64,000 nt of DNA from Tetrastigma voinierianum. Lineage: Eukaryota; Streptophyta; Magnoliopsida; Vitales; Vitaceae. Position 1 is the first letter of the stretch. Each line of letters opens with the position of its first letter. The stretch is from assembly GCA_016808115.1 (NCBI GenBank), contig JAEQBH010000990.1, positions 1,794,209 to 1,858,208 on the forward strand, given 5' to 3'. The notes under the pieces were generated by a model. The model saw nothing but the letters and a program-made list of their open reading frames with translations. It was not told where the DNA came from and did no database searches. A program made the translations under genes and the position numbers. Shown one piece after another: positions 37,480 to 49,890 of the stretch.

Positions 37480-40400
37480 CTTATCATTGTATAAAATCAA
37501 AGAAATTCCCTTGTTGGATTGCAATACCAGATTTTCGTTATGGCAAGTTAAGATGCGTGTTGTGCTTGCATAGATGGATTTGGATGATGCGTTGCTAGGG
37601 CTTGACAAGATGTCATCATCGTGGACAAAAGAGGAGAAAAGAACATAAGGATCTGTAAGCACTATCTAAGATTACCTTCATTTATCAAAATTGATTATAC
37701 CAGAACAATTTTAAAGGGAAGAAAATGCATGACCCATTATGTTGAAGTTGGGAAAGAGTTGTGCATAATGAGAATCTTATGATAGAAGTACTTAGTAGTG
37801 ATTGCATTTCTTGCTTTGTCATGGAAGAAGTCTTACGTCTTTGGAGATGTCTTGACCTTTAAAAAATTGATGTGATCTGACTTTGGAGATTCTAAAATAT
37901 GAAGAAAGATCTGGGTTAATGTTGTTGTGTTCACTTCTATTCACTGTGTGAAGCTTTGAAATACACAATTTTTATATAGTGAGTGAAGCCACCTAACAAA
38001 TGAAGTCTATAGGCACATTTTAGAGGAAAACACGTTTATGGGGAGCACAGCACAAAAGGGAGATGCTTTGTTTGTGCAGTGGTAAGAATTTTAAGAAGGA
38101 AAAAGTGCCCGGTGAAGGCCAGAAGGAAAGGTCAAAATCGGGAATTCTAATAAATTTGCAATTGCACTTGAGAAAAAGGAGTCATACATTAAGAGTATTT
38201 CAAGCTGCATATCAGAGGGAGAGATTGGGGATCAGCGTAAAGGAAGATCTTTGGATGGTGAAGGAACGAGTGCAGGATGGATCAGATCCGTTGGAGGGAC
38301 CACAGATTTAATGGAATCATGGACCCAGAATTGATAGATCAGTTCGGATGTATTTTATATACGTTACATGACTATATTAGATTGATTCTCTTCCCATCTG
38401 TGTTAAGTGGGTTTGATAATGCTATTAGCGTCTTATAGGTGCGATGAGGCGGACTGCATTCAAAGATGTTTGATGATGGATTCGTACTCTTGGTGACGTC
38501 AAACATGTTGGTTTGAGAAGGTACATATCCTTGAGTCTTCTTACGGAAAGGGTACAAATACAACGATGAATGTGTGGAGTCTGAAAGATTAGTAAAGACT
38601 AGTTCATGATGGAAGAGTGTCAAAAGACCGCCACATGTTATATGAAGAGTTTTCTATTAGAGTGTTGTTTGTTATCTGGGTTCATTATGAGAGGATGATA
38701 ATTGAAACTTTGGCACATTCGTCTTGGGCACATGAGTAAGCTTGATCTGACGAGTTGAGGTAGAGGAACTTCTAGGAATTGGGTGAAAACAATTTAGGAT
38801 TCAGTTTTATAGGCGCTATGTTTTGGAAAACGAAGTGAGTTAGATTCTCCCCAGGCATTCATATGGATTAAAGGGGCTGCTTGACTATTTACACATTAAG
38901 ACCCTTTGGGGACTGCAAGAAATGTCTTCTATAGAGGTGCTAGTTATATGTTGGCGATCATTGATGATTTCTCGTGGGCCGTGGTATTCTTCCTAAAATG
39001 AAAAGTGATGTGTTTCAACATTCAAGGATTGGGAAGACAGATTGAGAAGCAAACAAGGAGGTGATGAAGTGTCTTATGCTGATAATGGAGTTAAGGATTT
39101 TGTTTCGATGAGGTTTAACCTCTTTTGCAAGAGGTGATGAGACCTCGTGAGTTTGTCATACTCCACAGCGAAAGGAATAGTGCTGCGAGGCGTATGAATA
39201 GGACTTTGATGGAGAGAAGGTCAGATATATGCTCTCTAATGGCAGATGTCGAAGTCTTTTGGAGCAAAGCGGTGTCACTCATATCATTATTTGATTAGTG
39301 TTCTCCTGCTGATTGCTATAGAGGAAGAGGACTCCCTCAGAGATATGGTGGTAGTCTGCTACTTATCCAGTTGAAAATTTTTGGATCTTGCATATACTTG
39401 CATCATTCTATAATGGGAGAGATTAGAGCCTCATATCAATGAAGTGTATATTCATGAGTTATGATAAGATTATTGAAAGATTGTAAATCTGATTAATGAA
39501 AAGCTATGCATTGTGGTGTCAGGAAACTAAGAGAATTGGTAATTAAACGAGAGATATGATTTTGAGGAGACTTCAAGCGGGTTCTAAGGTCTTAGCTCCT
39601 AAAGACTCTAGTGTTGAGATAGTAACAGAAAGGATTGATAAATGGGTGTTTAGACTTGTTTGGTTCCTAAATTAGATGTTTTGAGTCGTTCTGGAAGCCG
39701 GGTTCGATGCAATAATGTTTCTCTTACTCATATGATGAAGAAGAGGATGACTATTAGCCACTATGAAAATATGGTGAAGCTGATCTGATTTGCATATGCA
39801 TAAGTATAATGTGAGTCAGGTGAAGAGACCATCCACGCAACGAAGGCGGTAAGTTGGCAAGTGATTTAGGTAAGTGATGATTGCTATGTAAGAAGAGTAG
39901 GGCCTTTCATAAAATGTGGGGACATGGTGAACTACCCTAAGAAGGAAGAAATCTATTAGTTGCAAATGGGTGTTCAAGAAGAAAGAAGGCACGGTAGAAA
40001 GTTTGAGAATAAAAAATTTGGGAAAGACTAGTTGCTAAAGGGTTACAGATTCAGTTCAAAAGATGGTGACTTCTGGATGTATTATCTCAAGGTGGTGAAG
40101 CGCGACTCAATTCGAGCTTTGGCGGGATTGTATTTTCATGATTATAGGAGCACGGCGAGTTGGATGTAGAAGACTGCATTTTACATGGGAGCTTAGGGAG
40201 GATAATCTCATCATGTGGCGACTGGCGGGTTTTCACAACTTGGGTGGGAGGGCATGGGCCCTGCTTAAGAGATCTGCATGGTTTGAAAGCAGTCTCTAGA
40301 TAGTAGTACAAGGAGATTTGGCTCATTCATGTCTCTCATGATTCAGAAGGTAACGATGGTTGTCCTGCTAACGTGTAAATGATGAGCCACTTTTTGTATA

Positions 40401-40640
40401 CGCTCTTATATGTTGATGACATACTTGTAACAATAAAGGTAAAGAAGGAAGAAATTGTAAAAGCACATGCTAATGAGTTGAGATGAAGAAAGATGAACGA
40501 CCAAAGAACATACTTGGGATGGAAATTATAGGATAAGAAGTGTATATTGGTGTCATTAACTAGATAAATTACGACCTCAGAACTTGTTAACATGGTATAA
40601 TGTGACTTGAAAAATGGCGATCCAGTGGCGATGTTAGGCA
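37480..40640 (+). pseudogene. Copia-3 gag-protease-integrase-RT relic (5' part)
   Basis: The gag part shows DLDDALLGLDKMSSSWTKEE (37576-37635), a typical copia gag phrase, and a worn zinc knuckle CFVCSGKNFKKEK near 38066. The protease-integrase linker around 38480-38580 includes LLTEKGYKYN-like sequence. The integrase zinc-binding region is near 38706-38760, and SYMLAIIDDFSWAVVFFLK follows at about 38943-39000, around the first catalytic Asp. RT starts near 39965 (CKWVFKKKEG, then VAKG in frames) and has SIRALAGLYFHDY at about 40108. It continues past a YVDD-like LYVDDILV phrase near 40405 to ILGMEI near 40515, where homology ends at the inserted element. The element type resembles TNT1-94-like copia. 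Confidence 0.85.
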
Positions 40641-40648
40641 ATGGGCGA

Positions 40649-43235
40649 TGATGGTCTGAAAATCATCTAATTTTAAGTACATTTTCATGGAACGTGTACT
40701 AGGCTTCAAAATTCAATTTCTAATGCCAAAGTATATAGTCTTCACCATTTGTGTTTTATATGAGAATTTAGAGAAAAGCATAAAATTAAGAAAAAACCGG
40801 CCAAATTCGGCTAAACACGCTGAGAGCATCAGTGAGATTTGGCTATGGCGGCTTGAGTTGTTGTCGTGGCGAGGCCGATATTGTGGCGCATATTGGCACA
40901 AGCAAAGAGCAAATGGACAAAGTTTTGAGATAATCGACCAAGTGCTAGAAACGATAGGTTTGTGTGAAAATTAAAATTTATGTCGCGACATAAAATACAA
41001 TTAAATAATGTAGCTTATCAATGGCGACGCCAAAACTAAATTTGGAAATAATAGACTATGTCGGGCCTTGAGAATCTATCATCAGCAACTTATTCAATTC
41101 AGATCTTAGGAAAGAACAACTTTACAGAAAATGTCGCGACATAGATGTTCGCACTTTCTATCAGCGACATAATAAAGTAGAAAGAAAGGAGTTTTTATCG
41201 AAGTGACATATAGAAAATTTATGTTTATGACATACAAATCAGAGGGTAACATTGGAGGCTTGAATAATGTGCAGAGTCAAAAAGAATTATGTTGTGATGT
41301 TACAAGAATTATCAGGCTAAGCTATGTCGCAACTTATTTCCAAAGTATGTCGACATATAACTCAAAAGAAAAGCGAAGAAGCAGGTGTTGGAACACATTT
41401 ACCACTCATTGTCTTGGCGACAATTGTGAAGAAAGGGCGCGAGAAATCTGTGAAGCTAAGTCGCGACATAAAATTTATGTCATGGCAAAGACTGAAAAGA
41501 GTGCCACGAAAATAAAAATGACCAGATCAAAACTACAACGGAGCCTACGACAAACATGAAACGCTACTATGTGTGACATAGACCTTTAATGTCGCTGACA
41601 AAGGCGCTATGTGTGACATAGAGAATAATAATGTCATGACAAAACGGTAATGAACGCATTGCTGACCACGTCATTTACCTTGATTTTCGGCCCGACAGCA
41701 TCATTTGTGAGGCTATAAATAACAAGCCCTAGTAGAGAAGGAGGTGGAAAAAGAAAGGGAGAGCGACCCGGAGGGCGTCGATATGATCGTAGAGATTTTT
41801 TTGTTTTTGTTTTTGTTTTTGTTTTGTGATCTTTTCTTTTCTTCACATACATTCTTTTATTTTCTTTTTCTTCAAGCGGAATAGGGATGTTCAGTAATCT
41901 ATTTGAGATCAATCTGAATATTTAGTTCATTTATGTCTAAACTTCAAGGTTTTCTGGAAAATTTCTGGAATCTTCTCTTTTCTTCAATTTTGCACAGTCA
42001 CCCCGACTTTAATGAATTTAATACACGTCCAGCTAGTCATTTGTTGCATGTGAAACAAAAATGGAAGGCTAGGCTTCTGTTAAGAGGGGATTTGGTGTTT
42101 TTGTTATTATTTGCAGTATTTGATTGGGTGTTTTGGGTCTTCAAAACTGAATTGATTTAATCGGTATTGTTCATGTAGTGAATTGTTCTTAATATTAGTA
42201 GCTTGTACCCGAGAAGAAATTTGTGTCTCTCGATTTCGGAGAGCTCTTTGGGTAACCACCGAGAGATGGAGATTCTGAGTATGGAGGCGATTACTTGGGG
42301 TATGTTAGACTAATATTATGGAATTAATGAACTTCCCAAAGATTACTCGATGGTGACAATTTACTCATGGTGTGAAGTTAGTTGGATGATGTATCGAGTT
42401 TAATGTTTTAGGGTATGGATTTGAGATTCGACAAAACAATCTTGATTTCGTGTTAGCTAAGATTCTAATCAATGAAATAGAGAAGTCTGCTCAACTTGCA
42501 GGATGAGATACTAATTATATTGGAGGAGGCTTGTGTTTTCTTGTCTATGGGTGTAAGCAGGCTTCAGTTCTAGGAAATGGTAGTGAAGTATTGAAAAAGA
42601 AAAACAACCCCGGATACGAGAGGTGAAACTCACAAAGAAACTAATTAGACCTATTGTCACGAGGAAGGAAATGGTCCTAATTTGTGAAATGTATAGTGTT
42701 AGGAGGAATCGAAGCTATACTACCTGTAATTTAAGTTGAGCCCATAGCAAAAAACCTGTTTTCAAAGAACCTGCTGCAGATTTATGATTAGAACATTGAT
42801 CCCATTCCCAGTGTTTGGATTACATTTAGCAATTATGTTATTTCAGTATATTTTTACTTATTTTCTTATGTTAATTTTAGATTTTGTTATTTCAGTTTCT
42901 GCATTTCTATTTTAGTTTAATTTTCATCTTTAGAAATTTGAAGTTCAAATAGTGAGAACAACGAGGTAATGGGGTGAATTGATCTAGATTTTCTTGCTCC
43001 TGATCCTCATGGGATTGATAACTCGGACTTAATTTTCTGCTTTGTGCTTGGCCAGGCCTTGCGATTGAATTAGACCAATATGAATATATATATTTTTTTT
43101 TTTTAAGTAGGGAAAATCTAGTGACAAAAATTTAGAATCCCGAGATAGTGACAAAATTTTTTTGGGCAGCTCTTCTGTTAGGTATTTCGAAGACTGAATG
43201 GCGATTCGGTCTATCTGAAATTGTTCCGGCAGTTT
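40649..43235 (+). repeat. LARD left LTR
   Basis: Starts TGATGGTCTGAAAATCATC near 40649, parallel to TGAGTGATCTAAAAACTGTGG at 46117. Contains perfect TGTCGCGACA palindromes at 40981 and 41132 and near-perfect copies, and the promoter-like ggctataaata at 41710. Confidence 0.7.
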
Positions 43236-46116
43236 TAGGCGCGGATTGTTGGGGATCGAAGCAAGAGGTTTATAGGTCATCTTCGCAAAAAGAATTGCTA
43301 ATTTGAGCGGTAATATTCTTTTTGCGTTTACTTCCCAATGACATTTTATTTTCTCAGATTATGTGCTTTGGGTTTGTTTTTCTTTTATTTTATATTTTTT
43401 CTACCTTTAGGTGCTAAGTATGGATGAGCAACAAGATGAAGGAGCGCTGTTGCACTTGAGGAGAAAAATAGATGCTCTCCATACAGCTCAGCGTAATCAA
43501 AGAGAACCTTAGTATCCCAGCCTCAGGATTTGTTGCATGGGTCGGAACAAATCCGATGACCTTAGCACCACAAAGAAGAATTGATTGATACCTTATGGAA
43601 TGAGGGTGAGAAGAAGGACAAGAATGTAACAACATGCTTTTTAAAATTAAGGAGGAAAATTGGGCGAGCATAGTTGAAGAAAAAAAGAATAGATATGCCA
43701 ATGAGGTAGAGTTAACAATGCCTAAATGAGGAGAAGGTGAAGAGCAACATCGGCGGACCAAGGTGAAAATGTTTAGGTTGGGGTGACCAAAGTTCAATTT
43801 CCTCATAGACTTAGTGATTTTGAGGTAATGAAGAGGGATGAAACAAGTTGTATCTCTGGGAGAAGACCCTTCCAATGCCCTTAGTCGAGCATCGGATTGA
43901 TATAGAGAATCGGGAAATGACCTTTAGTGGGTAGGGAAAAAGTGAGAGTTCAATCTCTACCCCCAAAGCAGCACTATTGGCGATGAAGAAAGAACTACGC
44001 ATGCGGATAGAGAGCTCACTTCAACATTTTGAGAAGCAAGCACCAGACTTCCTTCAAGAAAAAAATCTTGAAGGGATTGAATTAAATACCAACTTTGTGT
44101 CCATAAAAGAGTTGGTGTCAGAGCTTAAACTGCTGAATCTTGATTTGGAGGAGCTCATCCTTTTGAAGCATGAGGATGGAGAAGGAGCATTGGCCGTAAA
44201 GGGTGTAGAGAGGCGGCTGAGATCTAGTGGTACTCCAATGAATACAAACTTTAGGAACTCTAAACGAAGCACGGCTACATGGGGAGACAACCAGAATGAT
44301 GAGAATAAGAATTTTCAATAAAGTTTATTGTTTTAAGTTGTTTTCAGTTCATTAAGAAATTTTATTATAGGTTGATGGTAGTTTTGTTTTTGTTTTTCGA
44401 GGGTATTGAAGTTTGAAATTTTGAAGGGTTCATCGAGAAGTAGCTCAGCTTGAGCTCGAGATGCGGAATTGATCATCGAGGAGTTTTTGTTCTTAATTTA
44501 CTTATTTCAGGATGAGTGTAACTCCTAAGTTTTGGGGAGTCTTTTTTGTTTCAATTAGTTCAACAACCATCAATACCGGGTTTTTAGTGTTTGCAGTGTT
44601 TCTCGTACTAATAAAGAATTTTGGAGGATGAGTAGAAGCGGAAATGAGCTTTAGGGATTAGGAAGTTGTGATGTCAATAACATATATAGGCTGATATTTT
44701 AGAATCTCGAGGCCCAAGTGCGATTAAAGTACGATTATTCCAGTTTATAAATAGTGCAGTTCTAGATGATTGTGAAAATGGAGTACTTTGTTAAGATAAA
44801 GTACAAGTACCTTGAAAAACTCATTTACTATTGGGTTTAGAACCACTATTAGATTCATCATTTAGTCTCCATAGGGTCCTAGAACTTGTTATAATATTAT
44901 TTGAGGCGAAATCATAGGCATCACAACCAACAGGAAATGATTTAGGCCATCCTCGAACAGTTTGAGCCTTTGGCTTTATCATTTGACTATTCATATGTAC
45001 GTATATGCATATACTTTAGTACCCTTTTGAGCCTAATGCCAATTTCATCATTTAAGCAAAAAGAAAAACCTTAACATCCAACTTATCCTTCGATGTAGCC
45101 TCTATTATGCCTAAACTACAAGCTACATACAGAAAAATGATCAAAAGAATAAGTTTAGGGGAGTTATTTTTTTTTGGAAGGAGAAGAAGTATGGATGTGA
45201 AAGATGATTAGCGAGAGAGAGAAGCACTAAAAGGGAATTTTATAACACAACAAAATGAGAAGCGAGAAAAGAATGTTAGTTTCAAGGATAAATAGGTTTT
45301 GCCTTGTAGCCTTCTCCCCTTAAGCATTAAGATTCTTAGAATTGTTCTCTATTTTCACCAATACTTAAATTGATATGGGAGTTACCCCAGCTGAAAGCTT
45401 GCTAAGTATGGTAGAAAGCTTGAGGCGAAACATTGCACCATTTTTCTAAAAACCTTGAACGAATGGAAAGAAAAGAGCTTCTGCGGCAAAAGTAAAAATA
45501 TAAATGCGGAAAGAAACAGCCACGAAAGGAGAAAAAGCGAAAATACGACCATGTTGAGATCTTTTTAATCTTGAGATTTGATAGAAAATAATAGGATGAG
45601 CGATTTGAAGGGAAAAATGATGAAAATGTATGTAGTGCAGGTAAACTTGGGCTTGTGCCATTCATGCGCCTATTGCTGACTAGAAGACCTATTTGATCTT
45701 GAAGGTGGTGATGTGCTAAATTAGTGGAGAGTAATATGAGCTAACAAGCCTATGGGACATGAGTAAGCTGAAGAGACTTCCATTCTTAATGTATCTCATA
45801 AGACTACTAATCTTTACGGGTCTAGTTACTGAGGAAGACACGACAACACACACTACCCTGTGAAATTAGAGCGTAAATCTTTATAATTAAAATTATCATG
45901 TTCTATTTAGAACTAAAATTTAGAAAATTTTAAGATTTCTAAAACCAAAAGCAGGTGGAGATGACACTGGCAATTGACATTTTAATCAATCTAGTTTATA
46001 ACTTTTGTTTGAAAAAGATGATGAAAAGAAAATGTCCTTAAATTCTTTACAGGTGGTACGAGGACAAACAATGACTCTTTCTTTGGCCGAGGACAAGCAA
46101 AACTTTTAAGTTTAGG
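43236..46116 (+). other. LARD internal region, no pol
   Basis: The longest + frame (43977-44321, 114 residues) encodes a Leu/Glu/Lys-rich, probably helical sequence (VSIKELVSELKLLNLDLEEL). It could be a gag remnant or a non-retroviral passenger, and I do not recognise it. Upstream, 43419-43730 has a broken frame beginning MDEQQDEGALLHLRRKID. The 3' part (44900-46116) is non-coding, with the 'ttgagcctttggctttatc' type of sequence common before the 3' LTR in Athila-like elements. Confidence 0.5.
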
Positions 46117-48301
46117 AGTTTGAGTGATCTAAAAACTGTGGTTTAACCCATATTTCATTAATATTCCCTGTGACTTAAAAATTGATTTAAATAAATTATA
46201 TGGTCTTTAATTTGTGTTTGTAGGAATTTGAAGAAAGAAAATCATGAAATAAAGAAAAAAAGCAGAAAATTAGGCTAAACCTTTCAAACGTAAAAGATTT
46301 GGATTTGTGGTAGGAGCGGTGTTGTCGTGATAGAGCCAAATATTGTCATAACCAAAACAAGGGACATAGATAGGCAGAGATTTTTGAATGTGGCAGAATG
46401 AGTGTAAAAAGGAGAAGCGTATTACATAGAGTTTTATTAGACAAATTCAAATTTATATTCGACATAAAAAAACCAACTAAAGGCGATATATATATTTGTT
46501 ACGCTTCAGCCTGTGTTGCGACATAAAACTAAAGCGGAAGCATTAGATTATGTCGCGACGTTCATTCGAGACTGATCTGAAGAAACACTAAAAAATGTCG
46601 CGACATAGATGTTCTTTGTCGCGACATAAACAAAATGAAAAAGAAAGAAATTTGTTTGTGACATGAAATCTATGTCATGAAATATCTGATTTAAGGAATA
46701 ACAATGCAGGCTTGGAATAATGTCGCGACATAGACTAACAATGGTGCACCTTTGAAACCCGTATCATTTACCTTGATTTTTTAGCTGGCATCATTTATTG
46801 AGATATAAATAAATGACCCTAGTAGAGAAGGAGAATTAGAAAGAAAGGGAGAACAGCGGAGCCATCGGTAGTGATGAGTAAAGATTTTTCCTTTCATGTT
46901 TTTCATTTCTTCTTGTAATTTCTTTTATTTTCCTTTTCTTAGAACTGGAATAAGAGATCTGAGTTGTAATCTTGATCTGAGATCAATGAATATTTAGTTC
47001 CATTTATGTTTGAACTTCAAGGTTTTCTAGAAATTTTCTGGAATCTTCTTTTTTCTTCAGTTTTGTTCATAGCTTTAATGAATTTGTCTGATCAACTAGT
47101 CATTGTCGTATGTGAACCAGAAATGGAAGGCTAAGCTCTGTTTGGGAAGAGTTGTGTTTGGATTTGGTATTTGCGATGTTACAGTGAACATTTTAGTCTT
47201 AGTAAAGTGATTTAATCGATAAACATTCAACTCATAGTGAATTTTATTAATATTAGTAGCTGTACCAGGAGAAGGGCTATATCTTGCTCACGATTTCGGG
47301 AGCTGCCCCAGGTGACAGAATGGATTCTGGTATGGGTAGTGCACTTAGAGGGTATGTTAGACTAATATTATGGGGCCAATGAACTCTAAAGGTGCTACGA
47401 TGAATCCTTGATTTACTCATGGTGCTGAGGATTAAGTTGGATGATGTATCGAGTTTAATGTTGAAGGTATTGTTTGAGTTCGGTAAGAACAATCCGATCG
47501 TGACTAGCTAAGATTTCTAATCAAGGAAGGGAGAAGTCTGCTCAACTTGCAGGATGAGCTACCAATTAGATTGGAGAAGGCTTGTGTTTCCATCTGTGGT
47601 GCAAGTAGAGACTTCGAGTTCTGGAAGCCAGTTGTAGTATTGAGAAAAAGAAAACAACCGATGAGAAAGAAGGTCAAAGCGATAAAGTAACTAATTAGAC
47701 CCATTGTCGGAGAGGAACATGAATTTTAATTTGTGAAATTTATAATTATTAAAGGAATCGAGCTATACTACCTTGCTCTTCAGTTCAAGTTCTGTTAAGA
47801 CCACAACAAACACTGTTTTCAAAGAACATAACAAATTTATGATTAGAACAAGTCATTCTGAGTGTTTTTGGATTACATCTCCCAGCATTATGTTATTTAA
47901 TACATTTTTTACTAATTTTCTATATACATGTTAATTTTAGATTTTTGTTATTTAGGTTTTCACATTTCGGTTTTAGTTTAATTTTCATTTTAAAAGGAAA
48001 TTTGAAGCTCAAATAGTAAAGGGACCTTGATAGTAGGTGTAAGTTGGTCTATAGATTTTTCTTGTAGATCCTTGTGGGAATATTCTTCCGGGGACTTAAT
48101 TGTCCACTTTATTACTTATACGACATACCAGTGAATTAATTAAACCAATGAATTTTTTTTGTTTAAATGGAGAGAAAATCCATATTAAAATTTAGAATTC
48201 TCAGATGGTAAATATTTTACAGACGATGCTGTTGTTGGGTATTTAGAGTAAAACATAAAGAAATAAAGCAAATTGATATATCTGTTAATTGATAGTTTTC
48301 C
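46117..48301 (+). repeat. LARD right LTR
   Basis: Aligned with 40649-43235. Carries perfect TGTCGCGACA at 46596, 46617 and 46721. The promoter-like gatataaataa is at 46801, matching 41711 in the left copy. Confidence 0.7.
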
Positions 48302-48336
48302 CAGGCGCCGTTATCGGGACTTTAGTTAATCGTTGG

Positions 48337-48950
48337 TGTATGTGAACAAAAATGCAAAGAGAAGGAAGAAAGAAAATTCAAGTTTGAATTGATTACACGC
48401 TTTCATCGTGGAATCATCCTTATTTATAGAGGGTGGTTTGGGGAATCCCTCTGCTTTCCCTCCAAAATAATCTCCTTTTCTTTAAGGCAGTTCTCTCCTT
48501 ATCAAGACTAATTCTTGCCATCAGGATTATCCTTCCCTTATCCAGCATTATCTCTCCAAGGAGTAAGAGATTTGAAAGTTGGAAAATTCGCTAATAATAT
48601 TGCTTTTGCGGATTTTGGAGTTCTAGAATGCTTTATTGTAACAAACTTCCATGTAGGGTAGAACCCATGTATGGGGTGGGAATACCATATGGGGGTAGAA
48701 TGGTCAGTTAGCGGACTTGAAATCCCAAACGGACCGCCTTAAACAAGCATTGGAAAAGTTTGACCTTGCTTTCCCAGGTGGCCTCTTTATACTTTCCGAT
48801 GCGGGAAGTGTTACTTCACAGTTTTGCGGTGGCGAGTGGAATTGGGTCGTTTCTTAACCGCAGGCCCAGGCTGGACCTCGGGCTCAGCCTAGATCATGGT
48901 ACTCTAGCGAGGTGGGTGTCCTTGAGTTAGAAAGGATATATTAAAAGATT
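48337..48950 (-). repeat. Possible solo LTR, minus orientation
   Basis: Sequence right of the LARD primer site is unrelated to both the LARD and Copia-3. On the minus strand it shows gggaaggataatcctgatg, cctctataaataaggatg (TATA-like, 48415-48435) and a U5-like tail ending ...tgtatgtgaac at 48337, the layout of an LTR promoter. No partner LTR was found; boundaries are approximate. Confidence 0.4.
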
Positions 48951-48954
48951 GCTT

Positions 48955-49720
48955 ATGATTCCCGGCATGTAGAACTTATTTTCTCCCTTGTGGCTCGTGC
49001 ACGACCATGCGCCCCTATGTCACGGTCGGATGAAGAGGTTGACTACAAATGTACGGACTAGTGTTGTGGGTTCTTTGATGCATGCCATGAATTGTGTTCG
49101 CGTCAGTTGCCTATCTGTCAGTTGATCGATGTGATTACATGTACGGAAAAGCACGGTAGGGAACATTGGAAACTTGATTCAATGGATCATGCGATACTTG
49201 TGTGGATCCAGTAATGTTTGTTTGTAGTTTGGTAGGAATAGAGATAGAGTTGCAGGGTATGTTGATTCTAATTATGCTGGAGATCTTGACAAAAAGAGAG
49301 TACTTTAAAATCACATTAATTTCCAGTGGAGGTTGGAAGCTATTAGTTGAAGCTACTCTTGGTCAGCGCGTGGCACAATAACTAAATACAGTACATAGCG
49401 GTTGCAAGAAGCTTGTAAAAAGGCCCTTTGGTTGAAGGGATTGTTTGGGGAGCTAAGTGATCGGTTGTAGCGAATCGATCGTATTGTTTATGATAACGAG
49501 TCTTATATTTCTCACCAAGGTCAGATGTTCCTTGGAGAATGAACCATATCGATGTGAGGGTATCATTTGTCACGTGAGGTTATTTTCATTGGTGACATTG
49601 TTGTGGTAAGGTTGGACAAAGCGATACGCAAATATGATGACTGATACTTTCCTATAGCCCCAGTTTATGCATTGCTTTCCAAACTTGGTGGATAGTTGAT
49701 GAGTTTTGCCCTATGAGGCT
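48955..49720 (+). pseudogene. Copia-3 RNase H (3' part of the split pol)
   Basis: Resumes with VARARPCAPMSRSDEEVDY (48985-49045), the segment that normally follows the RT connection in copia polyproteins. It continues with MHAMNCVRV, IQWIMRYLCGSSNVCL (49176 on), GYVDSNYAGDLDKKR (49258-49302, RNase H Asp region), then GCKKLVKRPF and a worn KTKHIDVRYH equivalent near 49540. It ends before the 3' LTR at 49722. Frames shift several times. Confidence 0.85.
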
Positions 49721-49721
49721 T

Positions 49722-49890
49722 TGTTGTGGAAGAGAATATGGTTTGAATGTGTTTTGAGGATATAGAGTTTGTTGGCCTTTTTTAATTATAGTGGAATTAG
49801 AGTGTTAGGTGGAATTTTTTTTGACAATTTGGTTTTGTAGCTTATGTCCGACCCAGACCGCGGTGCGATTTTTGTGCCATTGATCATAAC
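49722..49890 (+). repeat. Copia-3 3' LTR
   Basis: TGTTGTGGAAGAG...TTTGTGCCATTGATCATAAC. Shorter than the 5' copy; the right-hand ~20 bp are nearly identical. Confidence 0.65.

Larger units (their letters stand above)
40649..48336 (+). mobile_element. Long-LTR non-autonomous gypsy-type element (LARD, Athila-like), nested in Copia-3
   Basis: Two long related blocks (about 40649-43235 and 46117-48301, 2.2-2.6 kb) behave as LTRs. Shared phrases include ccttgattttc/t...gcatcattt, ccctagtagagaaggag, tggaatcttctttt/ctc, ggtatgttagactaatattatgg and gagaagtctgctcaacttgcagg. A primer-site-like taggcgcggattgttgggg (43236) and a better ggcgccgttatcgggac (48303) follow each block; this is the tRNA-Asp-type site used by Athila and related gypsy elements. 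aagtttaggggagtt (45151) and aagtttaggagttTGA (46106) resemble Athila 3' motifs. The 2.9-kb interior has no pol domain, hence LARD. Outer ends are uncertain by tens of bases. Confidence 0.72.
37252..49890 (+). mobile_element. Copia-3: Ty1/copia element inserted in CNL-A and itself split by a long-LTR element
   Basis: Short LTRs (37252-37455, 49722-49890) start TGTTGTGG and end tgccattgatc(g/a)taac(a). Flanks gggta (37247-37251) and ggata (49891-49895) match in 4 of 5 bases, a probable target duplication. gag, protease, integrase and RT run from 37480 to 40640, and RNase H from 48955 to 49640. The protein series resumes after the inserted DNA (40649 to about 48950) at about the position where it stopped. 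The insertion lies within CNL-A's LRR-coding sequence, since LRR phrases flank both sides. The primer site is degenerate (aattagtgtttagtg). Confidence 0.85.
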
